Below the pieces are notes generated by a model. It had not been told where the DNA came from. It saw only the letters and a list, made by a program, of their open reading frames with translations, and ran no database searches. Positions 16,601 to 25,800 of a stretch of DNA of 64,000 bases are shown in pieces (position 1 is the stretch's first letter; every line of letters starts with the position of its first letter). This DNA is from Paenibacillus monticola (GTDB lineage Bacteria > Bacillota > Bacilli > Paenibacillales > Paenibacillaceae): assembly GCF_009664975.1 (NCBI RefSeq), contig NZ_WJXB01000015.1, positions 62,001 to 126,000 on the forward strand, in the 5' to 3' direction. Both the position numbers and the translations under genes were made by a program.

Positions 16601-18046
16601 TTATTCTTCTTTATTATGCTCCACAAGCATCTGTTTTGTAAAACCGAAGAAGTAGGTTAGCACAAATCCGGCGATATAAGAGATCACTAATCCTGACAAG
16701 TACACTAGCACCGTAGCCCCAAAACCCATTGGACCCTTAAGAAGAGGAATCAAGACTAGTCCCGATGGGCCTATCGCCACAGTTCCGACAAACCGCTCCG
16801 TCATGGCGAACAGACCCAATAAGGCTCCACCAAAGCCACCGCCAAGGCAGGCCGTGATAAACGGTCGTCCGAGAGGCAAGCTTACTCCGTAAATCAGTGG
16901 CTCACCAATCCCAAGAAACCCAACCGGCAGCGCTCCCTTAATCATATTACGCAATCTTGAATTATGATTCAGCTTAACATAGATGGCAATAGCCGACCCA
17001 ACCTGACCTGCTCCCGCCATCGCCAGAATGGGAAGCAGCGCCGTATATCCGACCTGGGTGATTAATTCTGCGTGAATAGGAATGAGCGCCTGATGTAGGC
17101 CGAACATGACCAGCGGCAGGAATAATGAGGCAAGCACGAACCCTGCCAAAGGACCACCATGTGCTAACAGCCAGATGGTAACGTCACCGATTCCTTGAGA
17201 TATGATGCCGCTTACCGGCATTAAGAAGAATACCGTCAATAGACCCACGACAAGGAGCGAAAGTGTCGGTGTAACAATAATATCAATAGCAGCCGGAACC
17301 CGTTTACGAAGGTATTTCTCCAGAACCGACAGCAGTCCTGCCGCCAGAATCGCGCCAATAATCCCGCCCTGTCCTGCGTTCAGTTTAATCTCACCGAAGA
17401 AAGGATAGATATAAGAAATATTAGCCACCGCCGGGGCAACAATGATCGCAGCGACCGCTCCGCCGAGCGATGGTGTTCCACCAAATTCCTTGGCCGCATT
17501 AATACCGGCAAAAATCGTTAGATAACCGAAAAAGGCGGAGCCGATAACCCCAAGGATAGGCTGCAGGGTAACCACCCAATCCGCGGCATTCCCCGATGTA
17601 ATCAGATTGTTCAGCAGTCCGGCAATCCCATTAATAATCCCTGCACCGACAAGGGCCGGAATCAGCGGGATAAAGATATTACCAATTTTACGCAAAAAGT
17701 TTTTAAATGGCGTGTTATTTTTCTTTTTCAATTCAGACTTGATATCAGTACTTTCCTGAATCTTCGTCCCTTCGCCCGAATCATTCACAGACCCTCTTTG
17801 GATCAGCTTCCCGAATTCTTCTGCCACCTTGCTAACGACACCCGGCCCGAGAATGATTTGATAGGTCTCGTCATCTACTACGCCGAGTACTCCCTCTACC
17901 TTCTTCAAACCAACCTCATCAATCTGGCCATGGTCTTTAATCGAGACACGCAGTCTAGTCATGCAATTCGTGAATTCTCCAACATTCCCGGTCCCACCAA
18001 TAGAATTCAGGATCTCTTGGGCCATTACTTCATATTTGTTCATCAT
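16601..18046 (-). CDS. murP: PTS EIIBC transporter, N-acetylmuramic acid-type
   Basis: Imports and phosphorylates a sugar at the membrane. The N-terminal EIIB domain (residues about 5-85) carries the phosphorylated Cys28 in the motif TNCMTRLRV; the EIIC domain (about 110-475) has around ten hydrophobic segments and the GIGEPLIYGVSLPLGRPF motif. No EIIA is present, so a Glc-type EIIA elsewhere must supply phosphate. The neighbours murQ and an RpiR regulator point to MurNAc as substrate, giving MurNAc-6-phosphate for MurQ; this is context-based. Start: first of two ATGs, with AGGAGG five bases upstream. Confidence 0.82.
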   Translation of the reverse strand: MMNKYEVMAQEILNSIGGTGNVGEFTNCMTRLRVSIKDHGQIDEVGLKKVEGVLGVVDDETYQIILGPGVVSKVAEEFGKLIQRGSVNDSGEGTKIQESTDIKSELKKKNNTPFKNFLRKIGNIFIPLIPALVGAGIINGIAGLLNNLITSGNAADWVVTLQPILGVIGSAFFGYLTIFAGINAAKEFGGTPSLGGAVAAIIVAPAVANISYIYPFFGEIKLNAGQGGIIGAILAAGLLSVLEKYLRKRVPAAIDIIVTPTLSLLVVGLLTVFFLMPVSGIISQGIGDVTIWLLAHGGPLAGFVLASLFLPLVMFGLHQALIPIHAELITQVGYTALLPILAMAGAGQVGSAIAIYVKLNHNSRLRNMIKGALPVGFLGIGEPLIYGVSLPLGRPFITACLGGGFGGALLGLFAMTERFVGTVAIGPSGLVLIPLLKGPMGFGATVLVYLSGLVISYIAGFVLTYFFGFTKQMLVEHNKEE

Positions 18047-18078
18047 CTTAGCCTCCTGTGCTCACGTTTTGGAATTAC

Positions 18079-18972
18079 TTACGCTTGTTGTACTGCCGGC
18101 CCGATAAAGCCTTTGCTTAGCTCCAATTTCTCTTGGGCTTCCGTATACGTACAGCCTGTCAGAATCATCAGAATAGCCAGCTTTGGCTTGCGCCCCGCCA
18201 ATTCTAGGGTTGTCTCTGCCGTTGAGAGGTCACAAGAAGTCGCTTCCATAATAATCCGCTTGGCCCGTTCGACCAATTTCTCATTCGAGAGCTGAACATC
18301 AACCATTAAATTTCCATAGACCTTGCCGAGTCCAATCATCGCCGCTGTGGACAGCATGTTACACACCAGTTTCTGTGAGGTACCCGCCTTCAATCGGGTG
18401 GATCCGGTCAGCACTTCAGGCCCATTTTCAATTTCAATGCTGATGTCCGCCTTGTGGCTGATTTCCGCATCTTTGTTGCAGCTGATGCTGATCGTCACCG
18501 CTCCCAAGCTTCTTGCATAGCCAAGACCCCCGATCACATACGGTGTTCTTCCGCTGGCAGCAATTCCAACAACAGCATCTTTCGCCGTAAGATTAATGCT
18601 CTGTAAATCGGCAACTCCCAGTTCTTCCCGATCCTCTGCACCTTCCACCGCTTTGATAAAAGCATTGCTCCCGCCAGCAATCAGGCCCACAACCATCTCC
18701 GGAGAGGTTCCAAAAGTAGGAGGACATTCAACCGCATCCAGCAGTCCAATCCGCCCACTCGTACCGGCTCCCATATAAATAAGACGTCCTCCCTGGCGCA
18801 GTGACTCCGTAATGGCCGTAACCGCTTGCGCAATATTAGGGATTTGTTCTTTAACCGCCCCAGCTACTTTGGCATCCTCTTCATTCATCACGGTAAGCAG
18901 CTCCGTAACACTCATCTGATCCAAATGCATCGTGCGTTGATTTCTTCTTTCGGTCGTCAGGTTCTCTAACAT
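18079..18972 (-). CDS. murQ: N-acetylmuramic acid 6-phosphate etherase
   Basis: Cleaves the lactyl ether of MurNAc-6-phosphate to GlcNAc-6-phosphate and D-lactate in cell-wall recycling. SIS-fold protein of 297 residues with MGAGTSGRIGLLDAVECPPTFG (catalytic-type Glu82) and AVEGAEDREE. The C-terminal helical tail (CTYTEAQEKLELSKGF) is typical. First gene of the operon, with the regulator and PTS gene downstream; AAAGGAG lies before the ATG. Confidence 0.95.
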   Translation of the reverse strand: MLENLTTERRNQRTMHLDQMSVTELLTVMNEEDAKVAGAVKEQIPNIAQAVTAITESLRQGGRLIYMGAGTSGRIGLLDAVECPPTFGTSPEMVVGLIAGGSNAFIKAVEGAEDREELGVADLQSINLTAKDAVVGIAASGRTPYVIGGLGYARSLGAVTISISCNKDAEISHKADISIEIENGPEVLTGSTRLKAGTSQKLVCNMLSTAAMIGLGKVYGNLMVDVQLSNEKLVERAKRIIMEATSCDLSTAETTLELAGRKPKLAILMILTGCTYTEAQEKLELSKGFIGPAVQQA

Positions 18973-19012
18973 ATTGAAAAACTCCTTTGTTGTAATAAAT
19001 TCTCTATACTCG

Positions 19013-19088
19013 TATTGTAGTGGTTTTGATATAATATTTCAACATATATTTATTTTTTTAAAATATTATATCATTACATGACGTGTCA
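19013..19088 (-). promoter_or_regulatory. murQ promoter with paired RpiR-type operators
   Basis: On the minus strand TTGAAA (19042-19037), exactly 17 bases, TACAAT (19019-19014). A near-palindrome TGATATAATATTTCA (19027-19041) fills the spacer and touches -35; an inverted copy, AAATATTATATCA (19061-19073), lies just upstream of -35, the two sharing a perfect 13-bp match. TGA-N9-TCA with AT-rich core is the form of RpiR/MurR operators. A third weaker dyad, ATGAC-N2-GTCAT, is at 19077-19088. Confidence 0.65.
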
Positions 19089-19132
19089 TATCACATAGTG
19101 ATTGCTGTGTTTTAGATATCCTTAACCAAAGG

Positions 19133-19178
19133 CGCGCCAAAAAAACAGGCCAGCCAGAAATTCTGGCTGACCTGTTTA
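19133..19178 (-). terminator. Terminator of the MATE gene pair
   Basis: A 17-bp stem with one mismatch (AAACAGGCCAGCCAGAA against TTCTGGCTGACCTGTTT) followed on the minus strand by TTTTTTT. Confidence 0.85.
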
Positions 19179-19206
19179 TATAAGAAGGATGGTCAATTCA
19201 ACAAGT

Positions 19207-20598
19207 TTAAATAACCTTGTGCTGAACCCACTTTTCCCCCCAGAAACGACGGAGGAAAATAGCGCCCCTGATTCCCCATTCGCAATTCATCGCTAACCAG
19301 ACACCCAAGATGCCCATGTTAAGGACAATCCCCAGAATATACCCCAGCACTACGCGAAACAGCCACATAGACAGCATGGACACGATCGACGTAAACTTGG
19401 CATCTCCCGCCGCTCTAAGCGCCGAGGGTGTAATGAAGCTTACGGCCCACAGTGGGATTTGAGCTAACGTATTGATGAGCAGGATTAGGAAGATATCTCC
19501 CACAATGTCATCCGGTGGATGAAACAACGACACGAGCGGATAGAAAAAAGGCAAAACGAGTAGGCCCATAAAGACAAAAGAAGCTGAAGCCAACACGAGA
19601 AAGGATTTGGTGAATTTCCGGGCATCCTTAACATTTCTTTGTCCCATACATTGACCCACAACCGTGATCACTGTCAAAGACAGCGCATTGGCGGGAATTT
19701 GCATCACCCCAGCCAAGGAAGAGAGAATCGCATTAGTTGCAATAGCATAAGTACCTAAGCTAACAATGAAGATTTGGGTTAGGATTTTGCCACCATTAAA
19801 GAACATTTGCTCAGCCGCAAACGGTAAGCCGATAAACATTATTCTTTTGAGCATGGACCAGTTCAGCACCAGCATATCTCGGAGCCTTACTTGCAGATTG
19901 TTGTCCAGCCGCAGCAGATAAAAGATCGCGCAGCCCGCAGCCAAATATCTGGAGACATTTGCAGAAATTGCCATACCCAGCACACTCATATGCAAAACAT
20001 TAATAAAGATGACGTTTAACAGCACATAAGTCAGATTCATAATCAGAGACAGCATCAGCGATGCTTTCATTCTCCCGATTCCACGCAGGGCACCACATAC
20101 CGCCTCTACGACAGCTATACCCAGATAGGACAAGCAGCTCCCGATCAGATACGTTCGGGCATGAACCATGACATCCGGAGAAGCCGCTCCAAACAACAGA
20201 TTTAATAACGAATTATGAAACACAATCCCGAATACACCGATGCAAATGGCCAGCAGCGAAACCGAGGATACGGTACCTGCGGTGGCTTTGGATACCATGG
20301 GATTGTTGCCACTGCCTTTGTACTGAGCTACAACAACTGTTCCACCTGTCGACACGGCAATAAACACACTTATGAGAAAAATATTCAGCGAGTCTATCAT
20401 ATTCACCGCGCTGATAGCCGCTACTCCGGATGAGCTAATCATAGCCGTATTCACGAGATTTAAGCCCACCAGAAACGCTTGATCAATTAAAAGAGGTATA
20501 AACAGCGCGATAATCTGGTGATAATCAATGGATTCTCCAGAAAAATATTTTTCAAGAAAACGTTGGCTCTGTTTAATATTTAAATTTGGCTCTAGCAT
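19207..20598 (-). CDS. MATE-family efflux transporter (second tandem copy)
   Basis: Polytopic membrane protein, 463 residues, about 12 hydrophobic helices in two homologous halves, with MATE features (IPLLIDQAFLVGLNLVNTAMISSSGVAAISAVNMID; GTYAIATNAI; GQCMGQRNVKDA). Expected to export drugs or cations by Na+ or H+ antiport. It is a close paralogue of the preceding gene with identical length, and starts 36 bases after it, so the two are one operon and may work separately or as alternatives. Substrate unknown. Confidence 0.88.
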   Translation of the reverse strand: MLEPNLNIKQSQRFLEKYFSGESIDYHQIIALFIPLLIDQAFLVGLNLVNTAMISSSGVAAISAVNMIDSLNIFLISVFIAVSTGGTVVVAQYKGSGNNPMVSKATAGTVSSVSLLAICIGVFGIVFHNSLLNLLFGAASPDVMVHARTYLIGSCLSYLGIAVVEAVCGALRGIGRMKASLMLSLIMNLTYVLLNVIFINVLHMSVLGMAISANVSRYLAAGCAIFYLLRLDNNLQVRLRDMLVLNWSMLKRIMFIGLPFAAEQMFFNGGKILTQIFIVSLGTYAIATNAILSSLAGVMQIPANALSLTVITVVGQCMGQRNVKDARKFTKSFLVLASASFVFMGLLVLPFFYPLVSLFHPPDDIVGDIFLILLINTLAQIPLWAVSFITPSALRAAGDAKFTSIVSMLSMWLFRVVLGYILGIVLNMGILGVWLAMNCEWGIRGAIFLRRFWGEKWVQHKVI

Positions 20599-20634
20599 AC
20601 CTTCACTTCTTTATGTTTGACTTTGTCGTAATAT

Positions 20635-22026
20635 TTAAATCAGACGATGCTGATACCATTTCTCGCCCAGGAAACGTTTGAAGAAGATTGCTCCCCTAAT
20701 GCCCCATTCACAGTTCATCGCCAGCCACACTCCCAGGAGGCCCATATCCAGAACAATACCCAATACATATCCGAGCACTACGCGGAAGAGCCACATGGAC
20801 AACATGGAGACCATCGAAGTGAACTTGGAATCCCCAGCCGCCCTGAGTCCTGAAGGCATAATGAAACTGAGGGACCAAAGCGGGATTTGGGAAAGCGCAT
20901 TGATGAGTACAATCGTGAAGATCTCACCCACAATCTCCGCAGGCGGATGAAACAACGAAAGAATGGGATGAAACAAGGGCATAATCAGCAACGTCATCAG
21001 CACGAACGAAGCCGAGGACAGCAGCAGAAACGACTTAACGAACTTCCGCGCATCCTTGATATTCCGCCTTCCCATACATTGACCAACAACCGTAATCAGC
21101 GTCAACGAGAGCGCACCGGCAGGGACCTGCATGAGTCCGGCAAAAGTTGAAGCAATCGCATTGGCGGCAATTGCATATGTACCGAGACTGACAATGAAAA
21201 TTTGGGTCAGAATTTTACCCCCATTGAAGAAAACCTGCTCCGCAGCAAAGGGCACACCGATAAACATTATTTTTTTGAGCATCGCTATTTTAATCATAAA
21301 TAGATCGCGAAGGCGGATATGCAAGCTGGCGTCTAGACGGAACAAGTAATACAGAGCGCATATTGCACCCAAATACCGGGCCACATTTATCGAGATAGTC
21401 ATGCCCAGCACACCCATATGCAGCAGTGTAATAAACACGATATTCAACACGACATAGGCCAAATTCATAATCAGTGACAGCATAAGCGACGCTCGGGTTC
21501 TGCCAATCCCACGCAGAGCACCGCATACCGCCTGAACCACGGCAATCCCCAGATAGGAAACTGAGCTCCCAATCAGATACGTCCGAGCATTGTCCATAAC
21601 CTCCGGTGAAGCGGCTCCGAACAGCAGACTCAGCAGTGGATTATGAAATAATATCCCTATCAAACCGATGGCCAAAGCGATCAAAGATACGGAAGACACT
21701 GCCCCGGCAGTTGCATTGGATACCATAAGATCATTGCCGCTGCCCTTATACTGGGCTACAACCACTGTCCCCCCCGTTGCCACCGCGACAAATATACTAA
21801 TCATAAAAATATTAAGCGAATCAATCATATTCACTGCACTGATCGCCGCCACGCCGGACGAGCTGATCATAGCCGTATTCACAAGATTCAGTCCCACTAT
21901 AAAGGCCTGGTCGACCAAAATCGGGATAAAAAGCGCAACAATCTCACGGTAGTCCATAGATTCCCCAGAGAAATGTTTATTCAGAAAACGGCTGCTAGGC
22001 TTCACTTTTGCAATAACAGGCTCCAT
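20635..22026 (-). CDS. MATE-family efflux transporter (first tandem copy)
   Basis: 463 residues, same architecture as its neighbour; the two align end to end without gaps by eye, and nearly every motif is shared (for instance NTAMISSSGVAAISAVNMID and GVWLAMNCEWGIRGAIF). First gene of the pair; tRNA-Leu lies upstream on the same strand. The divergence between copies is spread along the protein, so the duplication is not recent. Confidence 0.88.
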   Translation of the reverse strand: MEPVIAKVKPSSRFLNKHFSGESMDYREIVALFIPILVDQAFIVGLNLVNTAMISSSGVAAISAVNMIDSLNIFMISIFVAVATGGTVVVAQYKGSGNDLMVSNATAGAVSSVSLIALAIGLIGILFHNPLLSLLFGAASPEVMDNARTYLIGSSVSYLGIAVVQAVCGALRGIGRTRASLMLSLIMNLAYVVLNIVFITLLHMGVLGMTISINVARYLGAICALYYLFRLDASLHIRLRDLFMIKIAMLKKIMFIGVPFAAEQVFFNGGKILTQIFIVSLGTYAIAANAIASTFAGLMQVPAGALSLTLITVVGQCMGRRNIKDARKFVKSFLLLSSASFVLMTLLIMPLFHPILSLFHPPAEIVGEIFTIVLINALSQIPLWSLSFIMPSGLRAAGDSKFTSMVSMLSMWLFRVVLGYVLGIVLDMGLLGVWLAMNCEWGIRGAIFFKRFLGEKWYQHRLI

Positions 22027-22085
22027 CTATATTCACTTCTTCTACATTGGATTTTGATGCATGAAAGAATAGCCATATAAACAGA

Positions 22086-22106
22086 AAAAGACCCTTCGGG
22101 CTAAAG
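22086..22106 (-). terminator. Possible terminator downstream of tRNA-Leu
   Basis: On the minus strand GCCCGAAGGGT is followed by CTTTTTCTG; the stem is short, so this is only a likely terminator of the tRNA gene. Confidence 0.4.
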
Positions 22107-22146
22107 AGCGACAGAAGAGCTTACCTTGCAAATATCAAATTGCGTA

Positions 22147-22230
22147 TGCGGTCGAGAGGACTCGAACCTCCACGATATTGCTACCACACGGACCTGAACC
22201 GTGCGCGTCTGCCAATTCCGCCACGACCGC
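22147..22230 (-). tRNA. tRNA-Leu (anticodon CAG)
   Basis: 84 nt with acceptor stem GCGGTCG/CGACCGC, D-arm region GGCGGAATTGGCAGACGC, anticodon stem CACGG/CCGTG around loop TTCAGGT (anticodon CAG, codon CUG), a long class II variable arm, and T-arm GGAGGTTCGAGTCCTC. The terminal CCA is not encoded. Confidence 0.95.
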
Positions 22231-22400
22231 AAAGTATTAAGGTGAATATAATAACATACAAAACTGAATATAGCACGATTCCTTCGAAAGGACAATATGG
22301 GCTTTGGCATTATGATCGTAAAAGATAGATATGCTAAAGCACAAGCAGGACGTGATGATCTGAGTAATATAAAGTAAATAAACAACGAGGTGAGGTACGA

Positions 22401-22790
22401 ATGGCAAATTCAACAAAAATCCGTAAGCGGGCAAAACAACTGCACGGCAAGCCAGTCTGCATCACGCTGCACGATGGACGTTCGTATGTAGGCTATATAA
22501 GCGGATTTGAAAAAAACGCTTTGATCCTCTCCAGACCAAGACCAAAAATGGGCAAGAACACTAAAAAGAGTTCCTCCGTTCGCTTGCAGAAAGCTGACGT
22601 CTCCGGATTTATGCCGTTACTCGGATCTCTTTTTGGAGGTTCCGGGGCTGGAGCTGCTGGAGGTGCAGGATTTGGCCCCTTCCGCTTCTTCGGAATGATA
22701 CAGAAAGCTATGCCAGTGATGAGAATGGGCTACGGTATGATCAAGTCCATTCGACCTTTTCTGGGTGGGCTGAAGGGATTAATGGGATAA
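22401..22790 (+). CDS. Small protein with Sm-like N-terminus and Gly-rich C-terminus, function unknown
   Basis: 129 residues. Residues 14-45 (HGKPVCITLHDGRSYVGYISGFEKN..LIL) have the beta-strand pattern and G-x-x-V-x-I-x-L-x-DG-R signature seen in Sm/Hfq-like folds; then comes a basic stretch with many Lys, a Gly/Ala segment (about 72-90), and a C-terminal part with Met/Gly/Phe that could be an amphipathic helix. GAGGTGAGG lies before the ATG and a strong terminator follows, so it is a real monocistronic gene. The Sm-like reading is inference; a spore-coat or membrane-associated role is equally possible. Confidence 0.75.
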   Translation: MANSTKIRKRAKQLHGKPVCITLHDGRSYVGYISGFEKNALILSRPRPKMGKNTKKSSSVRLQKADVSGFMPLLGSLFGGSGAGAAGGAGFGPFRFFGMIQKAMPVMRMGYGMIKSIRPFLGGLKGLMG

Positions 22791-22813
22791 CACGCTGCTT
22801 TGATCAAAAACGA

Positions 22814-22857
22814 AACTAGCCAGCCTCCATTAAATCGGAGACTGACTAGTTTTTTAG
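22814..22857 (+). terminator. Terminator after the small Sm-like gene
   Basis: AACTAGCCAGCCTCC pairs with GGAGACTGACTAGTT (two mismatches) around an eight-base loop, followed by TTTTTT. Confidence 0.85.
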
Positions 22858-22885
22858 CTTATAAAGCTTTGAATGAAGGTAGATA

Positions 22886-25800
22886 TTAGTTCACAGTAAT
22901 AACTACTGGATCACTTGCTTCCTTTTGGCCTTCTTTCGCAATAATCTGAATAATTTGACCGGTGATTAAGGGATTAGATCCTATATCAAGTGAGAAGGAA
23001 CCATCACTCATAACAAAAACCGATTCAATCACTTGATTGTTCTCATTCACTAGACAAATGGTCGTAGGAATACCATTAATTGCTCCGCCGTAAGTCCCCT
23101 TAATTTGCTTGGATTCTGTACTAACGGTACTTGTAACTACTGGCGCAACTGCTTTGGGAGCCGGTTGTATAGTAATGTACAGAGGATCACTCGGCAGCTT
23201 CCCTACCTCATCAGTAATGATATAAATTCGATCTCCGCCTCGTAGAATTGTAGACCACAAGCCTATTGACCATTGTCCAGTATTCATGTCTGAATATACA
23301 CCTGTAAAAATTTGTCGGCCATCTTCATGGAACACTTTAATTACTGTGCTCTTAGCGGCTGTACCACTTAATCCGTCCGTGTATCCATAGACCTGATCAT
23401 TATTGAGCACAGGCTGACTGGACTTCTCTATGGGTGCCGTTGCTGTAATTACAAGAGCATCACTTAATAATTTGCCTAGTGCGTCGGCTTTAATCATCAG
23501 TTTTGTCCCAGGTAACACAACTGGACGAGGATAAGAGGGCATCGGAAGAGTGAAAATCCCCAACTCATTGGCTTGATTGCCATAAATAAGCGTACCATCT
23601 TCATTGTATAAGTAAACCGTTGCATAAGGTTCTGTCATTCCAGAAAATTGATAATCTTCATCCGTATATATCGGTGTAGTAACCGTTGGTACTGAAGTGA
23701 TCACGGTTGGAACTTTTGCTGTGAAAAGAAACGGTACACTTTCCTTCAACCCTGGAGCAATCGCAGTCAATTGGTATTGCCCGTTAGGCACAAGCTCCAG
23801 ATAATGGAAAGTAACAACTTCATTAAATGCATAACCTTCTGCTATAACTACACCGTTCATATCTTTCAAATATAACTGAACAGAGGGGAGAGGAGGGATA
23901 GTCGCTTGAATATAAGTGTAGTCACTGTAAACATCCCCAACGATCGTAGGAGACGGTGTAATAGGCCTATTCGCTACAACCACTGCCGTGGGTTTACTAA
24001 TGATCCTCTCGTATCCTTTAGCGGATAGATATAAAGTCTCTCCAGCGATGGGACGTGATGATAGTTGAAGGTCGAATTTACCTCCATATTCTTGCGCACC
24101 GGCTTTCCCTTCGCCTATGACCGTTCCATCGGATCGTTTAACGATAACCTTGGAATCCCCTTCTGCTTTACCCGTAATATACCAGTCATCTTCATAGAGT
24201 ATTCCCTCTATAGTTGGTGAAGCTGTCTGTACATTAGGAGCCACTACTGTAACATATACAGAGTCACTTTTCCTCTTCCGATCGGCCTGCGCATAGACTA
24301 CTAGTTTCTCACCGACACTTAGCGGGTGGTTATCATATAAATAAATCGAAAAATTGCTGCCTATATTATTATAGGATTGGCCTATCAAAGTTCCATCCAT
24401 TTTTGTTACCGTTAGTTGATAGGAACTGTCCTCTATCGTTCCCCTAATATACTTACTGTCGTCATATACGACACTAGTTACAACTGGAGAGTTGGTCTTC
24501 GGCCGCTCCACCACGTTGACTTCAAACCGTTCACTTGTCCACCCGCTGTCCGCATACATAGTAACATACACTTTGTCATTGTCTTTTAGTACCAAGCCGG
24601 GATTATAATCAAACAGATTAAAGCTAAAGAACATATTAAATTTACCTTGCAAACTATTCAGTACCGTTCCATCCCCCAATTCCACTTTAACCGAGAAAGA
24701 CTCTTTTAAATTCATAACACTGCCGTTAAGATATGCAATATCTGTGTAGATTTCTTTATCAACCTTTGACACAGGGGCTTTTTCTTTAATAATAATATCC
24801 GGGAGAGACAGGTCTTTTCCTGCTTCAATCGTGAATTCATCCGTATAATATCTTGTCATACCAATGAAAATATCAATAATATAAGTACCTGGAACAACAT
24901 TATTGAATTTAAAGTTGCCACTTTGGTTTGTTGTGCTAGTGTACGTCCATGTTGATGCATGAACTCCCGTTAAATAAACAGTCATGTTATAAATAGGAAC
25001 TGGTATTGTCTCGTTATAATCCAGATGAAATAATGAACCTGTTACGACGAGACTAGATTTAGGTACTATAATCGCTTCAGATAATACCACATTTGCATTT
25101 TTGTAAGATACGGAATATACAACTAACTGATCTTTCTCACTGCTACCGATGGATGGAAAAGTTAATTTCACCGTTGTCTTGTTTGCCGACAAGCTAACCA
25201 GAGTGACATCCACGTTCTGAAAATATCCATTATCAACCTTTTCTAACACTTTGAAATCTGAAGCTGCCGGGATATCTGATAAACTCTTATTGAACAAGAC
25301 TTCAATAGTTCCGTTAGCCGCCACTATGCTAGTGACCGCTAAATCCGGACTTTCAGACCCTGGATTACCAGTACCGGCACTAGGATCTGGACTGCCGCCA
25401 CCGCCACCGCCACCACCTGATCCGCCCCCCCCACCAGCTATAGGAGTAGTTGACGTTTTTATGTCTGATACTGCGGAATCCTTTGCATCGTCTGACAATA
25501 TAATTCCATTAATCTTACCTTCGCCTGAAATAGTCGACTTACTCTTTAGTTCAAGCTTCTGGATGATTACATCTTTATTTAGGATAATGCTCGGAATCAC
25601 TACATTTTCTTTAATGAATAAGCTATTTATTGTTCCTGAACGAACAGTAAATTCATTGACACTAGCATTTACGTTTATATTATTAAAGTTGCCTGCAATT
25701 GATATATTTCTCGCTGTTGTTTCTTTTGTTTCGGGAAGTACTGATAAATCTACAAACCCCTGTCCGGAAATATTATTCTCTTCGATGATGGCACTGGACA

